From the NCBI GenBank assembly GCA_964550025.1, contig CAZJYI010000094.1, positions 1 through 44,036 of the forward strand: a stretch of 44,036 nucleotides of DNA. The letters run 5' to 3'. The notes below the pieces were generated by a model. It searched no databases. It had not been told where the DNA came from and saw nothing but the letters and a program-made list of their open reading frames with translations. Origin of the DNA: CAZJYI01 sp964550025 (GTDB lineage Bacteria > Verrucomicrobiota > Kiritimatiellia > UBA8416 > CAYOBW01). Positions 26,394-33,846 of the stretch are shown piece after piece; within the stretch, counting starts at the first letter, position 1, and each line of letters begins with the position of its first letter. The position numbers and the translations under genes were made by a program.

Positions 26394-28988
26394 ATGAATC
26401 ACCGACTGCCGTTTGCCGGGGCCGTATGCGCGTTGTTCCTTCTCGCCTCGCCCGCCCACAGCACGCTCCTGCCGGACTCCACTTTTGAGAACGGTCTGGG
26501 GCAGTGGCACCTCCATCGGCAGGATGGCGCGGCGGCGCAGGCTGTTGCCGCGAAGCTCGAGGGCGACGGTGGGAAGGCCGCAAAGATCACCGTCACGACC
26601 AACGGACAGCCGCATCATGTCCAGTTTGCCTGTTTGTTCGAGAGCTCGGTGTTGGCGGAGACCGAGATCTACTGCCTCAAGTTCCGCGCGCGGGCCGACG
26701 TGCGGCGGTCATTCAACGTACAGATCATCGGTGCCGCCCGGCCGTGGGGCAACCTGGGGCTGCGGCGGGAACTGAGCGTGAGCAGGGGGTGGGAGACGTT
26801 CAGCCTGCCGTTCCGCGCCTCCGTGCCCAAACAGGCGCGGGCCAAAGTGGACTTCTTCCTGGGGACGTCCATCGGGACGATATGGATCGACGATATCGAA
26901 CTGGTTGCCTGTGACGCGGAGGATCGCCCCGTGCCCAGGGGCGCCGTTTTGCGCAACCCTGACTGCGCGCTGACCTTCACGAGCGGCGGTGCCGTGGGGC
27001 AGTGGCGGCATCTTCCGAGTGGTCAACTACTGGTTGGAGGATATGGGTTCCCGCCCGCCTATGAAGTCACACTGCGCGATGAGGGACGTGAATGGACGGT
27101 CGCCTCCACTGACGGTCGCATCAGACTCACCGCCGGAACGCAGGACGACCGCGCGTTCGTTTTTGAACACCCCGGGATGGACGTATGCTGCGTCGCCGAC
27201 TGCGGAGACGATGGGTTGTTGCGGTTCGACGTTACCGTGAAGAACCACTCCAAGGCGGCCGTTGCGGCCATTCGGTACCCGATCTTCCGTTGTCCGGCGC
27301 GGCTGGGCGAGAGCTCGCGTGACGACGCCGTTCTCTACCCGCGTTGTGACGGGGGACTTATCGAGAACCCGTTGGAGGTGATGCGGGGCGCCGGGTTGAA
27401 TGAGACGTATCCCGGGCCGCTTTCCTGCCAGGTGATGGCGTACTACGATGGGACAGCGGGCCTCTACCTCGCCACGCACGATGCGCGCGGCAGCGTCAAG
27501 CGGTTCAACTGTGCTATGGGGATCGACCTCGAATTGAGCATCACGCACCTGGTTTCGGCCCCGCCGGGTCAGGATGTCAAGTTGCCGTATTCCGTTGCTG
27601 CCGGCCTGTTCACCGGTGACTGGTACGCCGCCGCCGAAATCTACCGTCAATGGAGTCGCACGCAGGAGTGGTGTTCCAGGACGCTGCTGGAGCGCGAAGA
27701 CACCCCGGCGTGGGTGCGCAGGGGCGGGCTTGTGACGCTGTACGATCCGCGTGCGCGCAAGGACGGGAAACGCCGTTTCGATCCGGACGGCCTGCGCGGT
27801 TTCCTGAAGACGCTGGGCGACATGTCGGGCCTGCCGGTGATCGCCAACAACCGCGGTTGGGAGCAACACGGCCAATGGTGCGGTCAGGAGTACTTCCCGC
27901 CTTACCCGGACGAGGAGACATTCCGGAGTGACGCCGCGATCATTCGCGAGCGGGGCGGGCAGGGCATGGTCATGCTGTCGGGGTACCGCTGGACCGTCGA
28001 GAAACCGCAGGCCGATGGCGCCCTGTACTCCAGCCAACGGCGCTTTGACCGGGAAGTCCGTCCGCACGCTACCCGCCTTGCCGGCGGCAGCGAGCCGTAC
28101 ATCGGGACATCGAACAGGACGAACGACTGGCACGGGACGAAGTGGGCGATGATGTGTCCGGCGACGGAGTATGCGAAGAAGACGATCGTCGACGCGGCGG
28201 GGACATGTGTTGCTTCCGGGTATTCCATTGTGCACTTCGACCAGGTCGTCAGCGGTCCGGCTTCCTCCTGCTACTGCGGCAGCTCCGGGCACGGGCATCC
28301 ACCCGGATACGGGACATGGATGGCCGATGCGATGTCCGACCTTTTCGCGCGCATCCGCGGCGTGTGTGAACCGTTGGATGCGGATTTCGCACTTTCGATG
28401 GAAGAGCCGAACGAGCTTTTCCTGCCGTGGCTCAATCTCTGCCAGTCCCGGCCCAACGGTCTCACGGCGGAGTTCCCCATTCGCCGCCCGATGACGCGGG
28501 TCGTTCCGCTCTTCTCGTATCTCTATCACGACTACCTGGTCGGCTGGATCGCGTTCTATCCCTGGCGAAGCGGCGGGCATCCGACATACAGCCTGGCGCG
28601 CGGCTTCGCAGCCGGGATGATGCCCGGGGTGCACTGGGAGAGCCTGCAGAGATGGCCCGAGGCACAGCGCCGGGACTTCTCCAAGCTGCTGCTCGACTGC
28701 TGCGACCTCTATGCGGGGGAAGGGCGCGACTTCCTCGTGTTCGGAAAGATGCTGAAGCCGCTGGCGCTCGACGTTCCCGAACGTGAACTGAACCTGGGGA
28801 AGAAGTTCGGCAAGACAACTGTACCGGCGGTTTCGCACAGTGTCTGGGAGATGCCGGACGGCCGCCGGGCGGCCGTGCTCATCAACCCTGAGAAACAAGA
28901 GCACCATGTTGTCATGCCCGGCATGGGAATCCGCCTCGTGCCGCCCCTCGACGCGTTGCTGGTGCCGCTGCCGGGCGGTGAATCATGA
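26394..28988 (+). CDS. Exported DUF6259-like putative glycoside hydrolase
   Basis: 864 residues with a signal peptide (about 1-22, ending near SPAHS). Residues 23-185 form a CBM-like jelly roll (DSTFENGLGQWHLHR at the start, IWIDDIELVA at the end). Residues 190-410 are beta-rich, like the N-terminal sandwich of alpha-galactosidase-type enzymes. A TIM-barrel-like part follows: GDWYAAAEIYRQW, TPAWVRRGGLVTLYD, MVMLSGYRWTVEKPQ, GYSIVHFDQV, and ADFALSMEEPNE. The acidic residues in HFDQV and SMEEPNE are candidates for catalysis but are not proven. It closes with a small beta domain. I recognise the layout as DUF6259-type; no activity is assigned with certainty. It is transcribed away from the GH4 gene, with paired hairpins and a promoter abutting the ATG. 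Confidence 0.78.
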   Translation: MNHRLPFAGAVCALFLLASPAHSTLLPDSTFENGLGQWHLHRQDGAAAQAVAAKLEGDGGKAAKITVTTNGQPHHVQFACLFESSVLAETEIYCLKFRARADVRRSFNVQIIGAARPWGNLGLRRELSVSRGWETFSLPFRASVPKQARAKVDFFLGTSIGTIWIDDIELVACDAEDRPVPRGAVLRNPDCALTFTSGGAVGQWRHLPSGQLLVGGYGFPPAYEVTLRDEGREWTVASTDGRIRLTAGTQDDRAFVFEHPGMDVCCVADCGDDGLLRFDVTVKNHSKAAVAAIRYPIFRCPARLGESSRDDAVLYPRCDGGLIENPLEVMRGAGLNETYPGPLSCQVMAYYDGTAGLYLATHDARGSVKRFNCAMGIDLELSITHLVSAPPGQDVKLPYSVAAGLFTGDWYAAAEIYRQWSRTQEWCSRTLLEREDTPAWVRRGGLVTLYDPRARKDGKRRFDPDGLRGFLKTLGDMSGLPVIANNRGWEQHGQWCGQEYFPPYPDEETFRSDAAIIRERGGQGMVMLSGYRWTVEKPQADGALYSSQRRFDREVRPHATRLAGGSEPYIGTSNRTNDWHGTKWAMMCPATEYAKKTIVDAAGTCVASGYSIVHFDQVVSGPASSCYCGSSGHGHPPGYGTWMADAMSDLFARIRGVCEPLDADFALSMEEPNELFLPWLNLCQSRPNGLTAEFPIRRPMTRVVPLFSYLYHDYLVGWIAFYPWRSGGHPTYSLARGFAAGMMPGVHWESLQRWPEAQRRDFSKLLLDCCDLYAGEGRDFLVFGKMLKPLALDVPERELNLGKKFGKTTVPAVSHSVWEMPDGRRAAVLINPEKQEHHVVMPGMGIRLVPPLDALLVPLPGGES

Positions 28989-29095
28989 GGGAGGCGGATC
29001 ATGGGGTCGGACTGTCGCGCGTGTGCTACTGGTATTTGAATGTCCCATTCTCCGCGAAGGTGCTGCATCCCATTCGTGGCGTTTCCCCTCCCGCT

Positions 29096-29165
29096 GGGAG
29101 TCTCGGCACCTTCCGCTAGTTGAATCGTCTGCGGAGTGTGTAGCGGAACGCGCCAAGCGTTCCGA
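29096..29165. repeat. Paired GCCAA-loop hairpins, one copy degenerate
   Basis: 29140-29165 (plus orientation) matches the GGAACGC/GCGTTCC stem type exactly. 29096-29119 (minus orientation) is a decayed copy of the GGAAGTC/GACTTCC type, 19 of 24 positions. The arrangement is the same as at 26242-26307. The rest of 28989-29234 holds a small GAATG/CATTC palindrome near 29038 and no gene. Confidence 0.7.
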
Positions 29166-29198
29166 TCCCCACCGGTGCGCCACACCCCGAGATTCATA

Positions 29199-29227
29199 TG
29201 GAATCCCATCCGGATTTCCGCTATTGT
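29199..29227 (+). promoter_or_regulatory. Promoter-like TGGAAT-N17-TATTGT, seven nt before ATG
   Basis: The -35-like TGGAAT is at 29199-29204, the spacer is 17 nt and the -10 TATTGT is at 29222-29227. CAAACCC then leads directly to ATG 29235. There is no ribosome site, so a leaderless mRNA is predicted for the MNT/HEPN pair. Confidence 0.45.
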
Positions 29228-29234
29228 CAAACCC

Positions 29235-29585
29235 ATGGAATCAGCAGACACAATGACCGCCCGAGAGGGAGTTCCGGCTCAGGAGAAGATGCTGGCAAGA
29301 GTGTCCGAAGCCATGCGAGTTCGTTTGGGCGCGCATCTTCGTCAACTGATTCTCTTCGGTTCGCGCGCCCGGGGAGAAGCCAGAGCCGACTCCGACTATG
29401 ACTTTCTCGTTGTCGTTGACGAGGTCACTCGCGACGTGAGAGACATCATCGATGACATTGCCGGCGAGATGCTCGTCCAGTTCGGCATTGTTGTCTCGGC
29501 GTTCCCCACAAGCGAAGAAGCAAGGCTGTCTCGGAAGTACAGTCCCTTGTTGATGAATGTCGGCAAGGAGGGCATTCCCGTATGA
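29235..29585 (+). CDS. MNT-type minimal nucleotidyltransferase (antitoxin-like)
   Basis: 116 residues from ATG 29235. The nucleotidyltransferase fold is marked by LILFGSRARGEARADSDYDFLVVVDE: the GS motif and the two Asp of SDYD are the usual nucleotide/metal-binding residues. Size is typical of the minimal nucleotidyltransferase family. It overlaps the next gene by four bases (ATGA), so the two are translationally coupled. In known MNT/HEPN pairs the MNT partner neutralises the HEPN toxin by adding AMP to it; that role here follows from family and layout only. Confidence 0.88.
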   Translation: MESADTMTAREGVPAQEKMLARVSEAMRVRLGAHLRQLILFGSRARGEARADSDYDFLVVVDEVTRDVRDIIDDIAGEMLVQFGIVVSAFPTSEEARLSRKYSPLLMNVGKEGIPV

Positions 29586-29998
29586 CGGCAAGCCCCGAGT
29601 TCGTGCGGCAGCTCCGGGAGATGCTGGCCAAATCGGGTCGAGCTTTGCGGTCGGCTCAGCGGGACTTCGAGGCCGGTGACTATGACTTCGCATCCTCACG
29701 GGCGTACTTCACTGCTTTCTATGCCCTTGAGGCGCTCCTTCTCACAGAGGGCATCACCTGTTCCACGCACAGCGGCGCCATATCCTCATTCAGTCAGCAC
29801 TTTGTCGCTACGGGGACAGTGCCCAGAGACTTCGGCAGACGAATCGCACGCCTCTTTCGCCAACGTCAGATCGGGGACTACGAGTTTGGGATCAGCATAG
29901 ATGGGGATGGAGCAAGGGACGATTTGGAGCACGCCCGCGTTATCCTGGATGCTGCCGAGGAGTTCCTGAAGCGACAGGGATTTCTACGAGAGGAGTAA
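29582..29998 (+). CDS. HEPN domain protein (toxin-like partner)
   Basis: 138 residues, all-helical, with the HEPN hallmark SSRAYFTAFYALEALLLTEG at about 37-56 and a second helix pair with RRIARLFRQRQIGDYEFG. Overlap of ATGA with the MNT gene supports a two-gene unit. The RxxxxH ribonuclease motif of active HEPN toxins is not evident, so it may be a non-nuclease HEPN or use a variant site. The 165 nt after it (29999-30163) show no gene or clear signal. Confidence 0.85.
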   Translation: MTASPEFVRQLREMLAKSGRALRSAQRDFEAGDYDFASSRAYFTAFYALEALLLTEGITCSTHSGAISSFSQHFVATGTVPRDFGRRIARLFRQRQIGDYEFGISIDGDGARDDLEHARVILDAAEEFLKRQGFLREE

Positions 29999-30163
29999 GC
30001 ACTGTTTCAGATGTCCGGGCGGAACACCCCGCACCCTACCTCACGATGGTTCCTCCTTTCCTTTCTCAGAACTCCGCTAAGTACCAACCCAGGGCACGAT
30101 CCCGGAGCGCGCGATGGAGATACACCGAGACGACTAGTGGTTGGTTGAATAAGGAGTTCCACG

Positions 30164-30556
30164 GTGAAGAGCGTCGGCGCAACACTTGCGGTCGCCGCGG
30201 GAGCGGCCCTGATGGTTCCCGGAATCCTGCCGGCCGATACGCACTACGTTTCCCTGTCCGGCAACAACAGCTACCCGTACACCGATTGGACCGCCGCCGC
30301 CACGACGATCCAGGCGGCGGTCGATGCGGCGGCACCCGGCGACGTCGTCCTCGTGACAAACGGCACGAATGCCTGCATGGAACTTGCCCCGGGTGTGTGT
30401 GGCCTCATCGCCGGCGATGCCGACGGGGACGGCGCGATCACGCAAACGGATGAGGCTATCGTCCGGCAACAGATCGGAAGACGCGGCTACCTGCAGGGCG
30501 ACCTCAATCTGGATGGCGTGGTTGACGGAAACGAACGTTTGTGGGATGCCCGGTAG
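30164..30556 (+). CDS. Truncated beta-helix/dockerin-like exported protein
   Basis: 130 residues from GTG 30164 (AAGGAG 8 nt upstream). A signal peptide (about 1-24) leads to HYVSLSGNNSYPYTDW and TIQAAVDAAAPGDVVLVTNGT. This is the standard entry to right-handed parallel beta-helix proteins in this phylum, but the helix itself is missing. It jumps at about residue 65 to a dockerin-like pair of Ca-binding loops (GDADGDGAITQTDEA, GDLNLDGVVDGNERL) and stops at once. The stop codon TAG (30554-30556) lies inside a dispersed hairpin element. Most likely an internal-deletion remnant; it may still be expressed. Confidence 0.6.
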   Translation: MKSVGATLAVAAGAALMVPGILPADTHYVSLSGNNSYPYTDWTAAATTIQAAVDAAAPGDVVLVTNGTNACMELAPGVCGLIAGDADGDGAITQTDEAIVRQQIGRRGYLQGDLNLDGVVDGNERLWDAR

Positions 30557-30611
30557 CGGAACGCGCCAAGCGTTCCGATCCCCCGTCGGAAGTCTTGGCG
30601 ACTTCCGCTAC
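30553..30611. repeat. Paired GCCAA-loop hairpins, outward flanks
   Basis: 30553-30578 (plus orientation, GGAACGC/GCGTTCC stem) and 30586-30611 (minus orientation, GGAAGTC/GACTTCC stem) share loop GCCAA and GTAGC flanks. Here the flanks are outside and only 7 nt separate the copies. The first copy supplies the stop codon of the upstream gene. The remainder of 30557-30737 holds no supported gene. Confidence 0.85.
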
Positions 30612-30743
30612 TTGGCCGTCAGTGCACCGATGATGATCATCAGTGCTCCGCCCAGTCACAAACCGGTTTCCTCTTGGCAGGCGGCGCGTTCTGCGCCATT
30701 GTACTTGGCGCGTACAGCGTAGTCGATCCCGGAGAGGATGGCC

Positions 30744-31604
30744 ATGATACGGTTGGGCAGAACCGGAGCGTTGATTGTCGGCATCCTGGGATGCACACTA
30801 CTCATCGCGGCAGTCCTGGCTTCCTACCTGTGGTTCTACACCCTCGCGCCCTGGCGGCGCATCTCATCGTACGAATGGTGTCGCGACCATTCACGGGAAA
30901 GAGTCTGGGAGGAAGACCAGAAGAACATCCGGCGGTTCATGTGGTATCATGACACCTGGGCGAGAAAGTACGGAACCAAGGCGACTGCCAGGTGGCTGAT
31001 CGAGCGGATGGAGCCGGGAGACGACATCTCGAGTTGCGGGGCCGGCCATAAACACGATGCGCTCCAGCACACGACGAACCAGGATGCCACGAACGCCGCA
31101 GGGTGGATCGCGTGGTGGGCGGGGCACGGCAGCAAGTCCCAGACCGAGTGGATTCGCGACGGCTTCATCCCCTACGGAATCGATTCGCTGGCGACGTCTC
31201 CCGGCACCAACGAGGTCGTCGCGCTCCTGGACCTCGTGGGCAACACGGAAACCAACGCCACCGGCATGGATGTCGTGCCGTGCTACGTCAGGTACAACGC
31301 CTTCCGCTGGTTGCGGGACAGCGGCTTCGAGCCGGTGCCCTTCGCCCTGTCCAACGTCACTTCCCGGACAGCAGAGAGAACCAAGCGCGGACTGGTTGAG
31401 TTCGCGAGCAAGGCCCGATGGTTGCCTGCGACCGATCGCGCGGGTGTCTTGCCGTTATCGAGGACCCTCGATCGTGACCATGTCGAGAGCCCGTATATTT
31501 TCACCCCTGCTGTCCGGCGGACTGTCGTGGCGGTGATCGCCTGCGCGTACGTCGTCGGCTGCGGCATGATCGTCTATTGGCGCCGTGGCAGGAGGGCGGA
31601 GTGA
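30744..31604 (+). CDS. Membrane-anchored protein of unknown function
   Basis: 286 residues if translation starts at ATG 30744, which has GGAGAG about 7 nt upstream; ATG 30738 is in frame but too close to that site. One transmembrane helix near the N-terminus (about 10-34) and one near the C-terminus (about 262-280, followed by YWRRGRRAE). The roughly 220 residues between have many Trp, Cys and His (AAGWIAWWAGHG, YNAFRWLRDSGF), which looks like an extracytoplasmic domain held at both ends. No family is recognised. GTGA overlap with the next gene indicates an operon with the lipoprotein and probably the scramblase-like gene. Confidence 0.75.
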   Translation: MIRLGRTGALIVGILGCTLLIAAVLASYLWFYTLAPWRRISSYEWCRDHSRERVWEEDQKNIRRFMWYHDTWARKYGTKATARWLIERMEPGDDISSCGAGHKHDALQHTTNQDATNAAGWIAWWAGHGSKSQTEWIRDGFIPYGIDSLATSPGTNEVVALLDLVGNTETNATGMDVVPCYVRYNAFRWLRDSGFEPVPFALSNVTSRTAERTKRGLVEFASKARWLPATDRAGVLPLSRTLDRDHVESPYIFTPAVRRTVVAVIACAYVVGCGMIVYWRRGRRAE

Positions 31605-32044
31605 AGCATCAACTCCTTCTGGGTCTCCTCGTGTTCTGTTCCGGCTGCGCGCTGCGTCCTGAGCCCGTTTCTTCCGACTGGTCGGTTGCGGTCGGCGGTC
31701 TGCAGTCGCGCGTCACCGCGGCCCCGTGTTTCGGGCGTAACGCCAGGGGATGGGCGATGTTGGAGGCCACCTGCGAGGTCAGGAATTCCGGTTCCGCACC
31801 GGCGGATGTTGTGCTACTGTCTCGACTGCACATTGTCGGCCGTTCGGGCGTTACGAACGCATGCCAACGCGAAGAGGACGTTGCGGACATGGTCTGTGCC
31901 CGCCCCACGGTTGCGCCGGGTGGCTCTGTTTCCTGGGTGCAGGACGGCGCGGCGAAGGTGCCGCCCGGTCGTTACGAGTTGTTCGCGGTTTGGGACGGGG
32001 ACACGAGCCTGGTGTCGCCTACGGTTGCGGTCGAAATCAAGTGA
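31601..32044 (+). CDS. Small lipoprotein
   Basis: 147 residues starting at GTG 31601, which overlaps the upstream stop (GTGA) and has AGGAGGGCGG just before it. The N-terminus KHQLLLGLLVFCSGC is a lipoprotein signal with lipobox ending at Cys16. The remaining part looks like a single beta-sandwich (NSGSAPADVVLLSRLHI, PPGRYELFAVWDGDTS) similar in style to Ig-like envelope domains. No specific family recognised. Its placement suggests partnership with the membrane-anchored protein encoded directly upstream. Confidence 0.78.
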   Translation: MKHQLLLGLLVFCSGCALRPEPVSSDWSVAVGGLQSRVTAAPCFGRNARGWAMLEATCEVRNSGSAPADVVLLSRLHIVGRSGVTNACQREEDVADMVCARPTVAPGGSVSWVQDGAAKVPPGRYELFAVWDGDTSLVSPTVAVEIK

Positions 32045-32056
32045 AAGGAGTGCGTC

Positions 32057-32644
32057 ATGCCTGAAGTGCTGAGTCGGAACGTCTACCTGGTAAAGGAGCA
32101 CGTCGGCCTGTTCAAGGCGGCCAACAACTACGACATCTACGATCCCGAGACGGGTGAGATGATCATGGAGTGCCGCGAGGAGAAGCTGGGCATATTCACC
32201 AAGCTGCTGCGCTTCTCGGATTACAAGCGGATGACGCCGTTCGACATCCAGATCCGGACGCCGGACGGGCAACAGGTCGTTCGGGTCAAGCGGGGGGTGT
32301 CCCTGTTCCTGTCGAAGGTGCAGGTTCTGGACGAGAACGACCAGGTCATCGGCGGGTTCAAGCAGAAGCTCTTTGCCATTGGCGGGGCGTTCAACGTGTT
32401 GGATCCCAGCGACAACGTGATCTGCCAGCTCAAGGGCAAGTGGACCGGCTGGGACTTCCGTTTCCTGGCGGGCGAGAACGAGCTTGCGCACGTCACCAAG
32501 AAGTGGGCGGGGATCGGCAAGGAGCTCTTCACCAGTGCAGACAACTACGTGCTGGAGATCTCTGAGGCCGTGCCAGCCGACAACGTCGCCCGCCAGCTCA
32601 TCCTGGCCGCCGTCATGTGCATCGACATGGTCTTGAAGGAGTAG
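32057..32644 (+). CDS. LURP-one/phospholipid scramblase-like protein
   Basis: 195 residues with AAAGGAG 7 nt before ATG, 12 nt after the lipoprotein stop. The sequence is a run of short beta strands ending in a hydrophobic helix (ARQLILAAVMCIDMVL), the pattern of the tubby-like/scramblase/LURP-one superfamily. Typical phrases are NNYDIYDPETGEMIMECRE, FKQKLFAIGGAFNVLD and GWDFRFLAG. No signal peptide. Bacterial members are widespread but of uncertain function; membrane association is inferred from the superfamily. Confidence 0.82.
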   Translation: MPEVLSRNVYLVKEHVGLFKAANNYDIYDPETGEMIMECREEKLGIFTKLLRFSDYKRMTPFDIQIRTPDGQQVVRVKRGVSLFLSKVQVLDENDQVIGGFKQKLFAIGGAFNVLDPSDNVICQLKGKWTGWDFRFLAGENELAHVTKKWAGIGKELFTSADNYVLEISEAVPADNVARQLILAAVMCIDMVLKE

Positions 32645-32686
32645 GCTGTCGGCATAGTGGTAGCTTCCTCTTGACATCTACAGGGG

Positions 32687-32768
32687 ACGGACGGCGTGGA
32701 AGCCGTCCCTCCATGGCATTGAAGCGGCCCCTTGCGATCACTGGAGGGTCGGGTTACACCCCGACCGT
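32687..32768. repeat. Inverted pair of TGGAGGG hairpins between convergent genes
   Basis: Copy 1 (32687-32713, minus orientation) and copy 2 (32742-32768, plus orientation) align over 27 nt with five differences. Two pairs of these are compensatory swaps in a 7-bp stem (GGACGGC-type in copy 1, GGTCGGG-type in copy 2). The fifth is in the loop (TTCCAC versus TTACAC). They fill the 163-nt gap between the scramblase-like gene and the convergent UbiA gene, where they could block read-through; no T-tract follows. Confidence 0.8.
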
Positions 32769-32807
32769 TCCCGTCCCGTGAGATGGATCACGTAAGGGAC
32801 CGTCCAC

Positions 32808-33740
32808 CTACCGCTCCAGCGGCGTGATCGTGATTATCTCGCGGAATTCCGGGATCTTCACGATCAGCAGGATGACGCAGGTCAGGAAGGCCAGCAGCAC
32901 AAGCCCCATCAGTTTCATCTGCCGGAACAGCCGTTCGGGATGCTGGACGGGGCTGTCGGGTTTAAACCCCAGGTGCATATAGTAGGCCAGCGCCAGGGCC
33001 ACGATGGGCGTGGCGAATACGAGCTCGACATGGTAGCGCGCCATGAAGATGCCCGAGAGCATGCCGAACAACGAACCGTAGAAGAAGATGCTCTCGATCA
33101 GCTTCTCTTCGTTGTAGTGAACGAAAGATCGCCGGTACCGGCTGGCGCGCTCATGGTCGCCGATGTGGCGATACTCGGCATAGCGTTTCATGGCCATCAG
33201 GAACGCGCCGAACATCCAGTAGGCGAGGACGACGGACATCGGTGGAATGGCCGTGTACCCCGTTGCATACCATCCCATCGCCAGGCGCAAGGGGTTGTTG
33301 ACGGATTCGCTGAGCACGTCGATGTAGGTGATCTCTTTGGTGCGGATCGGCGGAATGTTGTATAGCGTTCCGGCGATCCACAGCAGAGAGGCCAGCACGC
33401 CGAAGTAGCAATTGACCACGAACCCGACGGCGATGCCCACGACGGCCAGGACCAGCCATTCTGCGTAGGCTACCGGCAGCCGGACCTGTCCGCTCGGTAC
33501 GGGTCGGTGCCGCTTCTCGGGGTGGAACGCGTCCTTGTCTTTGTCGAGAATCTCGTTCAGGACGTAGTTGCTCGACGCCACAAGGCACGCGGACAAGAGC
33601 CCCACGAGCACGCGTAGCCATGAGATGTCGCGTGCGAAAGAGGGCGAGAAAAAGACCACCAGCACGATGCCCGGCAGCATGAAGACGTTCTTGAACCAGT
33701 GGTCCGGCCGGGCGATCTTGATGTACGGAACGAGCGTCAT
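32808..33740 (-). CDS. UbiA-family prenyltransferase, decaprenyl-phosphate phosphoribosyltransferase-like
   Basis: 310 residues with about eight or nine membrane helices. The first metal/prenyl-diphosphate motif is NYVLNEILDKDKDAFHPEKRHRP: NExxDxDxD followed by HPxKRxRP, as in phosphoribosyl transferases that build decaprenyl-phosphoribose and in related UbiA enzymes. The second motif region reads YNIPPIRTKEITYIDVLSES and NNPLRLAMGW. Such enzymes attach a prenyl phosphate to a ribose phosphate or aromatic acceptor at the inner membrane. The 5' flank is made of heptad repeats with no ribosome site. It ends the minus-strand surface-glycan run, consistent with making a lipid-linked sugar donor. 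Confidence 0.87.
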   Translation of the reverse strand: MTLVPYIKIARPDHWFKNVFMLPGIVLVVFFSPSFARDISWLRVLVGLLSACLVASSNYVLNEILDKDKDAFHPEKRHRPVPSGQVRLPVAYAEWLVLAVVGIAVGFVVNCYFGVLASLLWIAGTLYNIPPIRTKEITYIDVLSESVNNPLRLAMGWYATGYTAIPPMSVVLAYWMFGAFLMAMKRYAEYRHIGDHERASRYRRSFVHYNEEKLIESIFFYGSLFGMLSGIFMARYHVELVFATPIVALALAYYMHLGFKPDSPVQHPERLFRQMKLMGLVLLAFLTCVILLIVKIPEFREIITITPLER

Positions 33741-33838
33741 CAGTGACCAGTTGTCAGTTGTCAGTGATCAGTGGGCAGTGGGCAGTGTGGCAGCGGGCAT
33801 CCTGCACCTGATCACCGATAACTGATCACTGATCACTT
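33741..33838. repeat. CAGTGAT-type heptad repeats with an inverted partner
   Basis: From 33741 about eight consecutive 7-nt units start with CAG (CAGTGAC, CAGTTGT twice, CAGTGAT, CAGTGGG twice and so on). At 33808-33836 the inverse (CTGATCAC, ACTGATCACTGATCAC) can pair with them. The array fills the entire gap between the lipoprotein stop and the UbiA start codon. Confidence 0.8.
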
Positions 33839-33846
33839 CCTCCCTG

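Noticed and set aside
27027..28907. Long minus-strand open frame over the DUF6259-like gene
   Set aside because: Shadow frame; the plus-strand product has coherent domains and a signal peptide.
30674..30737. Hydrophobic stretch (LAGGAFCAIVLGAYSVV) considered as a small membrane gene
   Set aside because: No usable start or ribosome site, and the frame runs into the downstream gene in the wrong phase.
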